DNA from: Rhodobacteraceae bacterium CCMM004
GTDB taxonomy: Bacteria > Pseudomonadota > Alphaproteobacteria > Rhodobacterales > Rhodobacteraceae
DNA length: 64,000 bases
Assembly: GCA_004005435.1 (NCBI GenBank)
Contig: RZWH01000002.1
Coordinates: 620,001 to 684,000 of the forward strand
Direction of reading: 5' to 3'
Every line of letters begins with the position of its first letter. Position 1 is the stretch's first letter. Below, in pieces: positions 34,845 to 44,096 of this stretch. The notes below the pieces were generated by a model that saw only the letters and a list, made by a program, of their open reading frames with translations, was not told where the DNA came from and did no database searches. Position numbers and translations under genes: made by a program.

Positions 34845-35297
34845 TCAGGCCCGCAGGTCCTTGGGCGAGCCCATCACGACGTAGGAGGTGATCGCGTGCA
34901 CCTGGGGCAAGGTGCCCAGAACGTCGGTATGGAACACCTTGTAGGCGGCGAGGTCGGCGGCCTCGACGCGCAGGAGATACTCCACCGTGCCGGTGATGTT
35001 GTGGCATTCCACCACTTCGGGGGCGCGGGCGATGGAGCGCTCGAACGCCTCCTGGCTGGCCTTGGTGTGGTCGTTCAGCCCCACCGCCACATAGGCGACG
35101 AACCCCACGCCCATCGCCGCGGGGTTCAGAACCGCCCGGTATCCCGCGATCACGCCCGCCCGCTCCAGCGCCGACACCCGACGCAGGCAGGCCGAGGGCG
35201 ACAACCCCACTCGCTCCGCCAGAGCCAGGTTCGAGATCCGGCCGTCGCCGCTCAGCACGCGCAATATCCTGCGGTCGGTGTCGTCCAAAGTCGCCAT
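34845..35297 (-). CDS. Lrp/AsnC family regulator, divergent from a LysE-type exporter
   Basis: 150 residues. N-terminal HTH (LDDTDRRILRVLSGDGRISN, then LSPSACLRRVSALERAGVIAGY) and a RAM domain with TGTVEYLLRVEAADLAAYKVF. The regulator sits back to back with a LysE-family gene; this arrangement usually means that it senses an amino acid and induces the exporter. The 3' end nearly meets the convergent cobS gene (15 bp). Confidence 0.9.
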   Translation of the reverse strand: MATLDDTDRRILRVLSGDGRISNLALAERVGLSPSACLRRVSALERAGVIAGYRAVLNPAAMGVGFVAYVAVGLNDHTKASQEAFERSIARAPEVVECHNITGTVEYLLRVEAADLAAYKVFHTDVLGTLPQVHAITSYVVMGSPKDLRA

Positions 35298-35370
35298 TCA
35301 TTGCGTGGAATGCCCGCCTGCGCCGCGAATTGCAATTTCATTTCGCCCCCCGCGCCGCAGTTTGGCCGCC

Positions 35371-35964
35371 ATGACCTATGACACCCTCGCCGCTCTGGCC
35401 GTTTTCGCCTTCGTCACCTCGATCACCCCGGGGCCGAACAACATCATGCTGATGACCTCGGGCGCCAATTTCGGCTTTCGCCGGACGGTGCCGCACATGC
35501 TGGGTGTCGGCCTCGGCTTTGTCCTCATGGTCGCGCTGGTGGGCGCGGGGCTGATGCGGGCGTTCGAGACCTGGCCCCTGGCCGCCACGGTGCTGAAGGT
35601 CGCGAGCGTGCTCTATCTGCTCTGGCTGGCGTGGAAGATGGCCCATGCCGCAGCCCCCGGCGCGGGCGGCGGCGCGGGACGGCCCATCACCTTTCTCCAG
35701 GCCGCGGCGTTCCAATGGGTAAACCCAAAGGCGTGGGCGATGGCGCTGACCGCGGTGGCGGCCTATGCCCCGACCCGGACATGGGAGGCGGTGGCGGCGG
35801 TGGCGCTGGTCTTCGGCGCCATCAACCTGCCCGCGGTGTCCAGCTGGACCGTCCTCGGCACCCAGATCGCACGGTTCTTGACCGCGCCGGGGCGGCTCAG
35901 GGCGTTCAACTGGACCATGGCGGCGCTCCTGGTGGCCTCGCTCTATCCCGTGCTCCGTCCCTGA
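35371..35964 (+). CDS. LysE/RhtB family amino-acid exporter
   Basis: 197 residues with about six membrane helices. The LysE/RhtB signature SITPGPNNIMLMTSGANFGF follows the first helix. A later motif is FQWVNPKAWAMAL, with the conserved Asn-Pro-Lys. Exporters of this family remove surplus amino acids. The start ATG 35371 is 73 bp from the divergent Lrp regulator's start. Confidence 0.9.
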   Translation: MTYDTLAALAVFAFVTSITPGPNNIMLMTSGANFGFRRTVPHMLGVGLGFVLMVALVGAGLMRAFETWPLAATVLKVASVLYLLWLAWKMAHAAAPGAGGGAGRPITFLQAAAFQWVNPKAWAMALTAVAAYAPTRTWEAVAAVALVFGAINLPAVSSWTVLGTQIARFLTAPGRLRAFNWTMAALLVASLYPVLRP

Positions 35965-36050
35965 CCGCGCCGCGCGCCCACATGCGGGTGACAGGGCGGC
36001 GCGCCTGGCCTATATGGCGGGTGGTTCTGCCCCCGACGAGGGAGTCGCCG

Positions 36051-37529
36051 ATGCGCCGCCTGCCCCCCGCCCACCCCTTCGATGCCGATGCGTTCCCCGA
36101 CGACAAGCTGCGAGAGGAGTGCGGCGTCTTCGGCGTGACCGGGGTGGCGGATGCGGCCAACTTCGTCGCGCTGGGGCTGCATGCGCTCCAGCACCGGGGG
36201 CAGGAGGCGGGCGGCATCGTCGCCCACGACGCCGCCACCGGGTTCAACTCGGCCCGGCGCTTTGGCTATGTCCGCGACAACTTCACCTCCGCCGCACTGA
36301 TGGAGACGCTGCCGGGGCCGCTCGCCATCGGCCACGTGCGCTATTCCACCGCCGGATCGAAGGGCAAGACCCAGATCCGCGACGTGCAGCCGTTCTTCGG
36401 CGAGTTCTCGCTGGGCGGCGCGGCCATCGCCCACAACGGCAACATCACCAACGCCGAAGAGCTGCGGCGCGAGCTGATCGACCGCGGCTCGATCTTTCAG
36501 TCCTCGTCGGACAGCGAGTGCATCATCCACCTCATGGCGCGGTCGCTGCAGCGCAAGGTGCCCGACCGGATGATGGACGCGCTGAGGCGGGTCGAGGGGG
36601 CGTTCTCCATCGTCGCGATGACGCGGACCAAGCTGATCGGGGTGCGCGATCCCCTGGGCGTGCGGCCCCTGGTCCTGGGCCGGCTGGGCGATGGCCATGT
36701 CCTGGCCTCGGAGACCTGCGCGCTCGACATCATCGGGGCGGAGTTCCTGCGCGACGTGGCGCCCGGCGAGATGGTGGTCATCGAGGGCGGCCGGGTCGAG
36801 AGCCACCGTCCGTTCCGCGAGGAACGCCCGCGCTTCTGCATCTTCGAGAATGTGTATTTCAGCCGCCCCGATTCGATCCTGGGTGGGCGGTCGGTCTACG
36901 AGACCCGCTCGCAGATCGGTGTGGAGCTGGCCCGCGAGGCGCCCGTCGAGGCCGATCTGGTCTGCCCCGTGCCCGACAGCGGCACGCCCGCCGCCATCGG
37001 CTTTGCCCGCGAGAGCGGCATTCCCTACGGCATGGGGATCATCCGCAACCAGTATGTCGGGCGCACCTTCATCGAGCCGACCGAGCAGATCCGCAACATG
37101 GGCGTGCGGCTCAAGCTGAACGTGAACCGCGCCCTGATCCGGGGCAAGCGCGTGGTGCTGGTCGACGACAGCGTGGTGCGCGGCACCACCTCGATCAAGA
37201 TCCGCGAGATGATCCTCGATGCCGGGGCGGCCGAGGTGCATTTCCGCATCGCAAGCCCGCCGACGGCCTGGCCCTGCTTCTACGGTGTGGACACGCCGCA
37301 CCGGGAGAAGCTGCTGGCGGCGACCATGAGCGAGGACGAGATGCGCGACCATCTCCAGGTCGATTCGCTGCGCTTCATCTCGCTCGACGGGCTCTACCGC
37401 GCGGTGGGAGAGGCCCAGGGGCGCGACCCGGCCGCGCCGCAATACTGCGACGCCTGTTTCTCGGGCGAATACCCGGTGGCGCCGTCGGATCAGATCGCCC
37501 GCGGCTTCGCGCTCAAAGCGGCCGAATAG
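36051..37529 (+). CDS. purF: Amidophosphoribosyltransferase
   Basis: 492 residues from ATG 36051 (GAGGGAG upstream). First committed step of purine synthesis: PRPP plus glutamine to phosphoribosylamine. A 23-residue leader precedes the catalytic Cys24 in REECGVFGV, so the leader is probably cleaved. The glutaminase domain has GHVRYSTAGS and IAHNGNITN. The PRPP motif is VVLVDDSVVRGTTS. A paired palindrome follows directly. Confidence 0.96.
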   Translation: MRRLPPAHPFDADAFPDDKLREECGVFGVTGVADAANFVALGLHALQHRGQEAGGIVAHDAATGFNSARRFGYVRDNFTSAALMETLPGPLAIGHVRYSTAGSKGKTQIRDVQPFFGEFSLGGAAIAHNGNITNAEELRRELIDRGSIFQSSSDSECIIHLMARSLQRKVPDRMMDALRRVEGAFSIVAMTRTKLIGVRDPLGVRPLVLGRLGDGHVLASETCALDIIGAEFLRDVAPGEMVVIEGGRVESHRPFREERPRFCIFENVYFSRPDSILGGRSVYETRSQIGVELAREAPVEADLVCPVPDSGTPAAIGFARESGIPYGMGIIRNQYVGRTFIEPTEQIRNMGVRLKLNVNRALIRGKRVVLVDDSVVRGTTSIKIREMILDAGAAEVHFRIASPPTAWPCFYGVDTPHREKLLAATMSEDEMRDHLQVDSLRFISLDGLYRAVGEAQGRDPAAPQYCDACFSGEYPVAPSDQIARGFALKAAE

Positions 37530-37530
37530 G

Positions 37531-37588
37531 GCGGGGCAAGGATTTTCGAAAATCCTTGCCAAGGCGCTTCGAAGCGCCTTGGCCCCGC
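37531..37588 (+). repeat. Two nested perfect palindromes after purF
   Basis: A 26-base palindrome (37535-37560, core AGGATTTTCGAAAATCCT) and a 24-base palindrome (37559-37582, core AGGCGCTTCGAAGCGCCT) stand side by side. GCGGGG before and CCCCGC after can pair to close them, giving a three-way junction. Their place just after the stop suggests a 3'-end structure. Confidence 0.8.
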
Positions 37589-37638
37589 GGGGAGGAAAGC
37601 GCTTGACGGCGGCGGCGGCGCGGGGGATTTCCGGCGCC

Positions 37639-38280
37639 ATGACCCGCATCGCCCTGATCACCGGCGCCTCCCGCGGCCTCGGCTACGCCCTGGCAGACGC
37701 GCTCGCCCCGACCCATCACATCGTCGCCGTGGCGCGCACCACCGGGGGGTTGGAGGAACTCGACGACCGCATCCAGGCGAAGGGCGGCAGCGCCACCCTG
37801 GCGCCCATGGACGCGACAAACGCCGACGCCATGGCGCATCTCTGCCGCGGCATCCACGACCGCTGGGGGCATGCCGATCTGTGGCTGCACACGGCGATCC
37901 ATGCCGGTCCGCTGACGCCGGTGGACCACATGGCCGACAAGGACTGGACCCGTTCCTGGCGCGTGAACGTGGAGGCGACGCGGGTGTTGATTGCCATGGT
38001 CGCGCCGCTCCTGCGCGCCGCACCTTCCGGCACCGCGGTATTCTTCGACGACCCCCGCGGGGGCGATAAGTTCTTCGGCCACTACGGCGCGACCAAGGCG
38101 GCGCAGATCGCGCTGGCGCGGTCCTGGGCGGCCGAGACGGACCGGACCGGCCCGGCGGTGAAGGTGCTGGCGCCGCGGCCCATGTCCACCGCGACGCGCG
38201 CCCGGTTCCACCCCGGAGAGAAGCGCGCGGCGCTGGCCAGGCCCGCCGAGGAAGCGGCGCGTCTGCTCGATCTCATCTGA
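37639..38280 (+). CDS. Short-chain dehydrogenase/reductase-like protein, catalytic Ser not evident
   Basis: 213 residues. The Rossmann start is ALITGASRGLGYALADAL. The catalytic Tyr/Lys pair is in HYGATKAAQIAL. The strand before it (GTAVFFDDPRGGDKFFG) has no Ser at the position where SDRs carry their catalytic Ser. It is also shorter than typical SDRs (240-280). It may be an SDR with altered chemistry, or inactive. The start ATG 37639 fits the family N-terminus. It lies between two palindrome-bearing gaps. Confidence 0.78.
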   Translation: MTRIALITGASRGLGYALADALAPTHHIVAVARTTGGLEELDDRIQAKGGSATLAPMDATNADAMAHLCRGIHDRWGHADLWLHTAIHAGPLTPVDHMADKDWTRSWRVNVEATRVLIAMVAPLLRAAPSGTAVFFDDPRGGDKFFGHYGATKAAQIALARSWAAETDRTGPAVKVLAPRPMSTATRARFHPGEKRAALARPAEEAARLLDLI

Positions 38281-38286
38281 AGGGGA

Positions 38287-38389
38287 CCGGAAATCGCGCG
38301 ATTTCCGGCCGGATTTTGCGCAAAATCCGGGACGCGCCGACAGGCGAGGACATCGCGAGATGTCCTGCCGGATGTCGCGCGACATCCGG
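38287..38389. repeat. Cluster of four palindromes between the SDR gene and surE
   Basis: Three perfect 22-base palindromes start at 38287, 38309 and 38368. Their cores are AAATCGCGCGATTT, ATTTTGCGCAAAAT and ATGTCGCGCGACAT, each flanked by CCGG. A further hairpin, AGGACATC-GCGA-GATGTCCT, lies at 38347-38366. The first two recur, slightly altered, after nlpD. Confidence 0.85.
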
Positions 38390-38472
38390 CGTCCGGCGTT
38401 CGGGAAAGCTCCCTACGCTTGCCGCGCTTCGGCGCCTCGCCTAGGAAGGACCAGGGCTCACCGGGGGCGGAA

Positions 38473-39258
38473 GTGCGCATTCTCATCACCAACGACGACG
38501 GCATCAACGCACCGGGACTGAAGGTCCTGACCGCAATCGCCGAGGACCTGGCCGGCGCCGACGGCGAGGTCTGGACGGTGGCGCCGGCGTTCGAGCAGTC
38601 GGGCGTCGGCCATTGCATCAGCTATACCCATCCGATGATGGTGGCCGAGCTCGGACCGCGGCGCGTGGCGGCCGAGGGCTCGCCCGCCGACTGCGTTCTG
38701 GCGGCGCTCTACGACGTCATGCCGGACCGCCCCGACCTGGTCCTCTCCGGCGTCAACCGCGGCAACAACGCCGCCGAGAACGCGCTCTATTCCGGGACCG
38801 TCGGCGGCGCCATGGAGGCCGCGCTCCAGGGTCTGCCCGCGATCGCGCTCAGCCAGTTCTACGGCCCCGCCAATCGCGGCCTCGACGACCCTTTCGACGC
38901 CGCCGCGGGTTGGGGCGCGCGCACCGTCCGGGCGATCCTCGACCGCGGCCCGCCCCAGGACCAGGCCGACTATCGTCTGTTCTGGAACGTGAATTTCCCG
39001 CCCGTGCCGGCCGCCGACGTGCGCGGCGTGCGCCTGGCCGCCCAGGGGTTCCGCCGCGGCACGGCCTTTGGGGTCGAGCCGCACCGCTCGCCCTCGGGGC
39101 GCAAGTTTCTGTGGATCCGCGGCGGCGATCAGCAGCGCAGGACCCTGCCCGGCACCGACGTGGCCGCCAATCTCGACGGCTATGTATCGGTGACGCCAAT
39201 GCGCGCCGATCTGACCGCGCACGACGTGCTCGCCACCCTCGACACGGGCCTCGCATGA
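38473..39258 (+). CDS. surE: 5'/3'-nucleotidase SurE
   Basis: 261 residues from a GTG start at 38473 ([15 protein letters not shown] follows directly, as is usual for SurE). SurE removes phosphate from nucleoside monophosphates in stationary phase. Metal and substrate motifs: [25 protein letters not shown] and [20 protein letters not shown]. Its stop overlaps the pcm start (ATGA). surE-pcm-nlpD form a conserved stress operon in proteobacteria. Confidence 0.94.
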   Translation: MRILITNDDGINAPGLKVLTAIAEDLAGADGEVWTVAPAFEQSGVGHCISYTHPMMVAELGPRRVAAEGSPADCVLAALYDVMPDRPDLVLSGVNRGNNAAENALYSGTVGGAMEAALQGLPAIALSQFYGPANRGLDDPFDAAAGWGARTVRAILDRGPPQDQADYRLFWNVNFPPVPAADVRGVRLAAQGFRRGTAFGVEPHRSPSGRKFLWIRGGDQQRRTLPGTDVAANLDGYVSVTPMRADLTAHDVLATLDTGLA

Positions 39259-39896
39259 GCTTCGACGCCGAGGCCAAGATGCAGCTGGTCTTTGCCCTCC
39301 GCAGCCAGGGCGTGCGCGACGCCCGCGTGCTGCAGGCCATGGAGACGGTGGATCGCGGCGCGTTCGTGCGCGGGCTGTTCTCCGAGCGGGCCTACGAGGA
39401 CATGCCCTTGCCGATCGCCTGCGGCCAGACGATCAGCCAGCCCTCGGTGGTGGGTCTGATGACCCAGGCGCTGAACGTCCAGCCGCGCGACAAGGTGCTG
39501 GAGGTGGGCTGTGGCTCGGGCTACCAGGCGGCGATCCTGGCCCAGCTCGCGCGCCGGGTCTATACGGTCGACCGCCATCCGCGGCTGGTGCGCGAGGCGC
39601 GCGATCTCTTTGCCAGGCTCGACATCTCCAACGTCACCGTCATCGCGGGCGACGGCAGCCGCGGCCTGCCCGACCAGGCGCCCTTCGACCGTATCCTGGT
39701 CACCGCAGCGGCCGAGGACCCGCCGGGCCCCCTGTTGGCACAATTGAAGATCGGCGGTATCATGGTTCTGCCGGTGGGTCAGTCCGACGCGGTTCAGCAC
39801 CTGATCAAGGTGACGCGCACGGACGACGGCCATGAGTACGAAGAGCTCAGGGCCGTCCGCTTCGTGCCTCTCCTGGAGGGGATGGCGCGGGACTGA
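39255..39896 (+). CDS. pcm: Protein-L-isoaspartate O-methyltransferase
   Basis: 213 residues. Repairs isoaspartyl damage by SAM-dependent methylation. Motifs: [20 protein letters not shown] (substrate loop), [18 protein letters not shown] (SAM-binding motif I), [14 protein letters not shown] and GIMVLPVG. The start is ATG 39255 inside the surE stop. Confidence 0.95.
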   Translation: MSFDAEAKMQLVFALRSQGVRDARVLQAMETVDRGAFVRGLFSERAYEDMPLPIACGQTISQPSVVGLMTQALNVQPRDKVLEVGCGSGYQAAILAQLARRVYTVDRHPRLVREARDLFARLDISNVTVIAGDGSRGLPDQAPFDRILVTAAAEDPPGPLLAQLKIGGIMVLPVGQSDAVQHLIKVTRTDDGHEYEELRAVRFVPLLEGMARD

Positions 39897-39966
39897 TCGA
39901 TGCGGCGGAGGGCAGTCGGCGAGCGTCCGGACAAGAGGCGCCGCGCGTGATTTGAGGACGACAACG

Positions 39967-41160
39967 ATGACGGCGATCCTTTCGGGGCGCGCGGCGCTCA
40001 TGTCGGCGGCCCTGGCCGTAGCCGGATGCGGGCAGACCGGGTTCGACTTCGACCTGCGCGATGCGCTCGGGCCCGGGGCGCTCGACACGACCGAAGCGGT
40101 GGTCGCGCGGGTGGCCGAACGGCCCCGCCCCGACAGCCGCGGCGTGCTGTCCTACCCCAACTACCAAGTGGCGGTGGCCCGGAGGGGCGACACCACGGCC
40201 ACGGTGGCGGCGCGGGTGGGCCTGCCGGCCGCGGAGTTGGCGCGCTACAACGGCAGCCGCACGGACACGCCGCTCAGGCGGGGCGAGGTGGTGGCGCTGC
40301 CCCGACGGGTGGCCGAGCCGTCGCCGGCAACCGGAGCGGCGACGCCGGGCCCCATCGTGCCGGTGCCCCCGGCGGGTCCGGTGACGCAGGCGCCGCTCGA
40401 CGTCGACGCGCGGGCCTCGGCGGCGATCGACCGCGCCGACAGCGACCGGGCGCGGCGCGAGACCGGGCCGACCCGCACGGGGACCGAGCCGATCCGCCAC
40501 AAGGTCGCGTCGGGCGAGACCGCCTATTCGATCTCCCGCCGCTACGGCGTGCCGGTGGACGCGCTGGCCGAGTGGAACGGGCTGGGGCGCGAGCGGGTGA
40601 TCCGGGTGGGGCAGTTCCTGCTGATCCCGGTGGTGGAGACCGCCCCCGCGCCGGGGGCCGCCACGGCCGCCCCGGGGGCGGGATCGCGGGCTCCGGTGCC
40701 GCCGTCGGCCGCCACCCCGCTGCCGGGCGAGGACGAGACCACGGACCGGCCCAAGGAGACGCCGCCCTCCCCCGACCTGGGCACCACGGCGACCGCGGCC
40801 TCGGCCAGCGACGCGCGGTTCGTGTTCCCGGTCACAGGCTCGATCATCCGCCCCTATGCCAAGGGCCGCAACGACGGCATCGACATCGCCGCCCCCGCGG
40901 GCACAGTGGTGCGTGCCGCGGATGCGGGGGTCGTGGCGGCAATCACCCGCGACACCGACCAGATCCCGATCCTGGTCCTGCGCCATGCCGACAACATCCT
41001 GACGGTCTATGCCGGCGTGGACGAGATCGCGGTGGAAAAGGGCGACCGCGTGCGCCGGGGGCAGTCCATCGCGACGGTCCGTGCTGGCAATCCCTCGGCC
41101 CTGCATTTCGAGGTCCGCGAAGGCTTCGACAGCGTCGATCCCGAACCCTACCTCAACTGA
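39967..41160 (+). CDS. nlpD: NlpD-like LysM/LytM lipoprotein, LytM site degenerate
   Basis: 397 residues from ATG 39967. Lipobox LAVAGC, so outer-membrane anchored. Two LysM-like peptidoglycan-binding stretches: NYQVAVARRGDTTATVAARV and IRHKVASGETAYSISRRYG. The C-terminal M23/LytM domain lacks the zinc ligands: NDGIDIAAPAG has Asn where active enzymes have His, and ALHFEVREG keeps a single His. NlpD proteins act as activators of amidases rather than as hydrolases, and this fits. It follows surE-pcm by 70 bp. Confidence 0.87.
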   Translation: MTAILSGRAALMSAALAVAGCGQTGFDFDLRDALGPGALDTTEAVVARVAERPRPDSRGVLSYPNYQVAVARRGDTTATVAARVGLPAAELARYNGSRTDTPLRRGEVVALPRRVAEPSPATGAATPGPIVPVPPAGPVTQAPLDVDARASAAIDRADSDRARRETGPTRTGTEPIRHKVASGETAYSISRRYGVPVDALAEWNGLGRERVIRVGQFLLIPVVETAPAPGAATAAPGAGSRAPVPPSAATPLPGEDETTDRPKETPPSPDLGTTATAASASDARFVFPVTGSIIRPYAKGRNDGIDIAAPAGTVVRAADAGVVAAITRDTDQIPILVLRHADNILTVYAGVDEIAVEKGDRVRRGQSIATVRAGNPSALHFEVREGFDSVDPEPYLN

Positions 41161-41166
41161 CGCGGA

Positions 41167-41211
41167 GCCGGAAATCGCACGATTTCCGGCCGGAATTTGT
41201 GCAAATTCCGG
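41167..41211 (+). repeat. Twin palindrome after nlpD
   Basis: GCCGGAAATCG-CA-CGATTTCCGGC (41167-41190) and CCGGAATTTG-TG-CAAATTCCGG (41190-41211), starting 6 bases after the stop. They are one- to two-base variants of the palindromes at 38287 and 38309. Confidence 0.85.
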
Positions 41212-41227
41212 CCCCGGCGAAGCGGCG

Positions 41228-42070
41228 TCAGCGCGACAGGGCCACCCCGCGCCGCCCCGCCAGATCGGTGAAGTATTGCCAGGCCACGCGCCCCGAACGG
41301 GCGCCGCGGGTGGCCTGCCATTCGATCGCCTCGGCCCGGAGCGTGGTGTCGTCGATCTCGACGCCGTAGGCGTCGCAATAGCCGCGGATCATCGCCAGGT
41401 ATTCGTCCTGGCTGCACGGGTGGAACCCCAGCCAGAGGCCGAAGCGGTCGCTGAGCGACACCTTCTCCTCGGTGGCCTCGGAGGGCGAGATGGCCGAAGA
41501 GCGCTCGTTCTCGATCATGTCCCGCGGCATCAGATGGCGCCGGTTCGAGGTGGCGTAGAACACCACGTTGTCCGGCCGCCCCTCGATCCCGCCGTCCAGC
41601 ACCGCCTTGAGCGATTTGTAGTGCTGGTCGTCGTGGCTGAACGACAGGTCGTCGCAGAACAGCACGAACCGGTGGGGCGCAGCACTCAGATGGCTCAGCA
41701 GGCGGCCGATGGAGGGCAGGTCCTCGCGCTGGACCTCGACGATCTTCAGCGGCGCCTGGGCGGCCACGTCGGCATGCACCGCCTTGACCAGGCTCGACTT
41801 GCCCATGCCGCGCGCGCCCCAAAGGAGCGCGTTGTTGGCGGGCAGGCCGCGGGCGAACTGCCGCGTGTTGGCCAGCAACGTGTCGCGCGCCCGGTCGATG
41901 CCGACGAGAAGCGGCAGGTCCACCCGCGACACCCGCGGCACCGGGCCCAGACGGTCGGGCGCGACGTGCCAGACGAAGGCGTCGGCGGCGTCCCAGTCCG
42001 GCGCGGTCAGGGGCGGCGGCGCCATCCGCTCCAGCGCCGCGGCGATCCGCTTGAGCGCGCGGCCGCTCAC
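41228..42070 (-). CDS. DUF815 AAA-type ATPase
   Basis: 280 residues from a GTG at 42070, which overlaps the tatC stop (GTGA). Walker A is [16 protein letters not shown] sensor-like motif [28 protein letters not shown] and the arginine-rich [14 protein letters not shown] are typical of DUF815 proteins. This family is AAA+-like, with unknown substrates. Translational coupling to tatC suggests a possible link to Tat substrates or membrane proteins, but this is inference. Confidence 0.87.
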   Translation of the reverse strand: MSGRALKRIAAALERMAPPPLTAPDWDAADAFVWHVAPDRLGPVPRVSRVDLPLLVGIDRARDTLLANTRQFARGLPANNALLWGARGMGKSSLVKAVHADVAAQAPLKIVEVQREDLPSIGRLLSHLSAAPHRFVLFCDDLSFSHDDQHYKSLKAVLDGGIEGRPDNVVFYATSNRRHLMPRDMIENERSSAISPSEATEEKVSLSDRFGLWLGFHPCSQDEYLAMIRGYCDAYGVEIDDTTLRAEAIEWQATRGARSGRVAWQYFTDLAGRRGVALSR

Positions 42071-43020
42071 CCTTTGCGGCCCTCGTCGGGTTCGGGTTCG
42101 CCGTCGTCCAGGTCGTCGAAGTCGTAGAGGTCCTCGTCCTCGCCCAGCACGCCCTCGGCGCGCAGCTCTTCCACCCGCTTCTTCTCCACCCGTTTGACCA
42201 ATTGGATGGACACCTCGTAGAGGCCGTAGACCACCACGAAGAGGATCACCTGGGTGATCACGTCGGGGGGCGTCACCAGCGCGGCCAGGACCAGGATGGC
42301 GACGACGGCGTATTTGCGCACGTCGGCCAGACCGCGGGCCGACACGAGCCCCGCCTTGCCCATCAGGGTCAGGAGCACCGGGAGCTGGAAACACAGGCCG
42401 AAGGCGAGGATGAACTTGATCGTCAGGTTCAGGTATTCCTGCACCGAGCCTTGGAAGGTGATGCCGGCGTCTGCCAGAGTCCGCTCGTCCACCGCGTCGA
42501 GCGTGGGTGGCGCCCCGGCGGCGTCGGGCGCTGTGGGGGCGACGTTGTCGGGATCGGCGAGGCCGCCCAGCTGCTGGAACCCCAGGAAGAAGTCGAAGGC
42601 CAGCGGGATGACGATGTAGAACGCGAAGGCGGCGCCGAGAAAGAACATCGCCGGCGAGGCCAACAGGAACGGCAGGAACGCGGATTTCTCGGACTTGTAG
42701 AGGCCCGGCGCGACGAACCGCCAGAGCTGCGTGGCGATGTAGGGAAAGGCCAGGATGAACCCGCCCATCAGCGAGATCTGGATGGCGACGAAGAAGCCCT
42801 CCTGCAACTTGATCAGGATCAGGCCGCAGTCCTGACCGCGCTCGCCCAACTCGCCGCAGATGGGCTGGGTCAGGAAGTTGAAGATCGGGTTCCAGACGGT
42901 GAAGCTGATCACCATGCCGAGGATGAAGGCCACGACCGAGCGGATCAGCCGGGTGCGCAGCTCGGCCAGATGCTCGATCAGCGGGGCCGAGCTGTCTTCG
43001 ATCTCGTCGGTGTCGCTCAT
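42067..43020 (-). CDS. tatC: Sec-independent protein translocase TatC
   Basis: 317 residues with six membrane helices. TatC recognises the twin-arginine signal. Motifs: [18 protein letters not shown] at the N-terminus, [40 protein letters not shown] and [12 protein letters not shown]. The loop between helices 3 and 4 is extended by about 50 residues ([20 protein letters not shown]). The C-terminal tail of ~40 residues is acidic. Confidence 0.95.
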   Translation of the reverse strand: MSDTDEIEDSSAPLIEHLAELRTRLIRSVVAFILGMVISFTVWNPIFNFLTQPICGELGERGQDCGLILIKLQEGFFVAIQISLMGGFILAFPYIATQLWRFVAPGLYKSEKSAFLPFLLASPAMFFLGAAFAFYIVIPLAFDFFLGFQQLGGLADPDNVAPTAPDAAGAPPTLDAVDERTLADAGITFQGSVQEYLNLTIKFILAFGLCFQLPVLLTLMGKAGLVSARGLADVRKYAVVAILVLAALVTPPDVITQVILFVVVYGLYEVSIQLVKRVEKKRVEELRAEGVLGEDEDLYDFDDLDDGEPEPDEGRKG

Positions 43021-43027
43021 CGGCGGG

Positions 43028-43528
43028 TCAGGTCTCGTCGGTCTTGGGGGCGGTCAGCGGCGTATCGGCCGCGGTGCCCGTGGTCTTGGCCGGGGATGCG
43101 GGCGTGGCGGGGTCGGCCGCGGCGGTCTGCGCCTCGGCGGCCTGCCGCTTCAATGCCGCTTCGGCGCTGGCGGCCCGGATCTTCTCGGCCGCCTCGGCCC
43201 GCTCGGCCGTCATCTGCGACGTGGCGGGCCCGCGCGATTTGGTCGCCTTGGACGGATCCCATTTTTCGAACTTGTCGGCGGCCTGGTTCAGGCGGTCGAG
43301 GCCCAGGTTCTTGGAACTGGTCGCGCTCTTGAGGTCCTTGGCCACGTCCTTGACCCCGGCCTGGTCGGCGGCGTCGTCCATCGCCCGCTGGAACTCGCGC
43401 GCCATGCCCTTCACCTTGGCGGTGAAGCGGCCGAGCGTGCGGAACATGCCCGGCAGGTCCTTGGGCCCGACGACGATCAACGCGACGATGCCGATGACCA
43501 GGAGTTCGGTCATCCCGATGTCGAACAT
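43028..43528 (-). CDS. tatB: Sec-independent protein translocase TatB
   Basis: 166 residues. One N-terminal membrane helix ([20 protein letters not shown]) then the amphipathic helix [19 protein letters not shown], the TatB pattern. The long C-terminal part is Ala/Lys-rich and low complexity. It partners with TatC as the signal-peptide receptor; the two genes are 7 bp apart. Confidence 0.93.
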   Translation of the reverse strand: MFDIGMTELLVIGIVALIVVGPKDLPGMFRTLGRFTAKVKGMAREFQRAMDDAADQAGVKDVAKDLKSATSSKNLGLDRLNQAADKFEKWDPSKATKSRGPATSQMTAERAEAAEKIRAASAEAALKRQAAEAQTAAADPATPASPAKTTGTAADTPLTAPKTDET

Positions 43529-43554
43529 GGCTCAGCCCCTCGCGGCCGGAGGCG

Positions 43555-43827
43555 TCAGGACTTGCGCTCGGGATCCAGCGTGGCGTCGGCGTGAACGTGC
43601 TCGGTCGCGGGGCCCGGCGGGGTGGTGTCGCCGTGCTCGGGCGCAGCGACGCGGCGCGCCTCGGCGGCCTCGTCCTCTTCTTCCTTGCCCTCGCCCACGC
43701 CCTTCTTGAACGCGGTGATGCCCTTGCCGACCTCGCCCATGAGCGACGAGATCTTGCCGCGGCCGAAGAGGACCAGAACGACGATGGCGATGAGCAGGAG
43801 GCCGGGCAGGCCGATATTGTTCAGCAT
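43555..43827 (-). CDS. tatA: Sec-independent protein translocase TatA
   Basis: 90 residues. Membrane helix [20 protein letters not shown], then amphipathic GVGEGKEEE-type tail with the conserved [17 protein letters not shown]. TatA forms the pore-like part of the translocase. First gene of the tatABC-DUF815 operon; the 269-bp gap upstream up to the WYL regulator's start at 44097 should hold its promoter, and I see no other feature there. Confidence 0.94.
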   Translation of the reverse strand: MLNNIGLPGLLLIAIVVLVLFGRGKISSLMGEVGKGITAFKKGVGEGKEEEDEAAEARRVAAPEHGDTTPPGPATEHVHADATLDPERKS

Positions 43828-44096
43828 GGGGGATACTCCCTGTCAGCGGTGCGGCGCCCGGGTGCGGCCGCCGCGCATTCCGAGGCTGGGTTCTACGCCA
43901 GCGCGCGGTCCGGGTGAAGCGGGAAAGCGCACGCGCCGGGCGGTCGCGGCGCGGTTTCGCCCGATTTCGCGGCGTCGTCCAGCCACCTGACGGGATAGTG
44001 TCAGGAGGGGGCCTGCGCGGCGGGCAGCTCCGCGGCCGAATCGCCGCGCCCGCAGGCGGGCTTGACCCGCCCCGCCGCTGGACCGACCTATGGACC

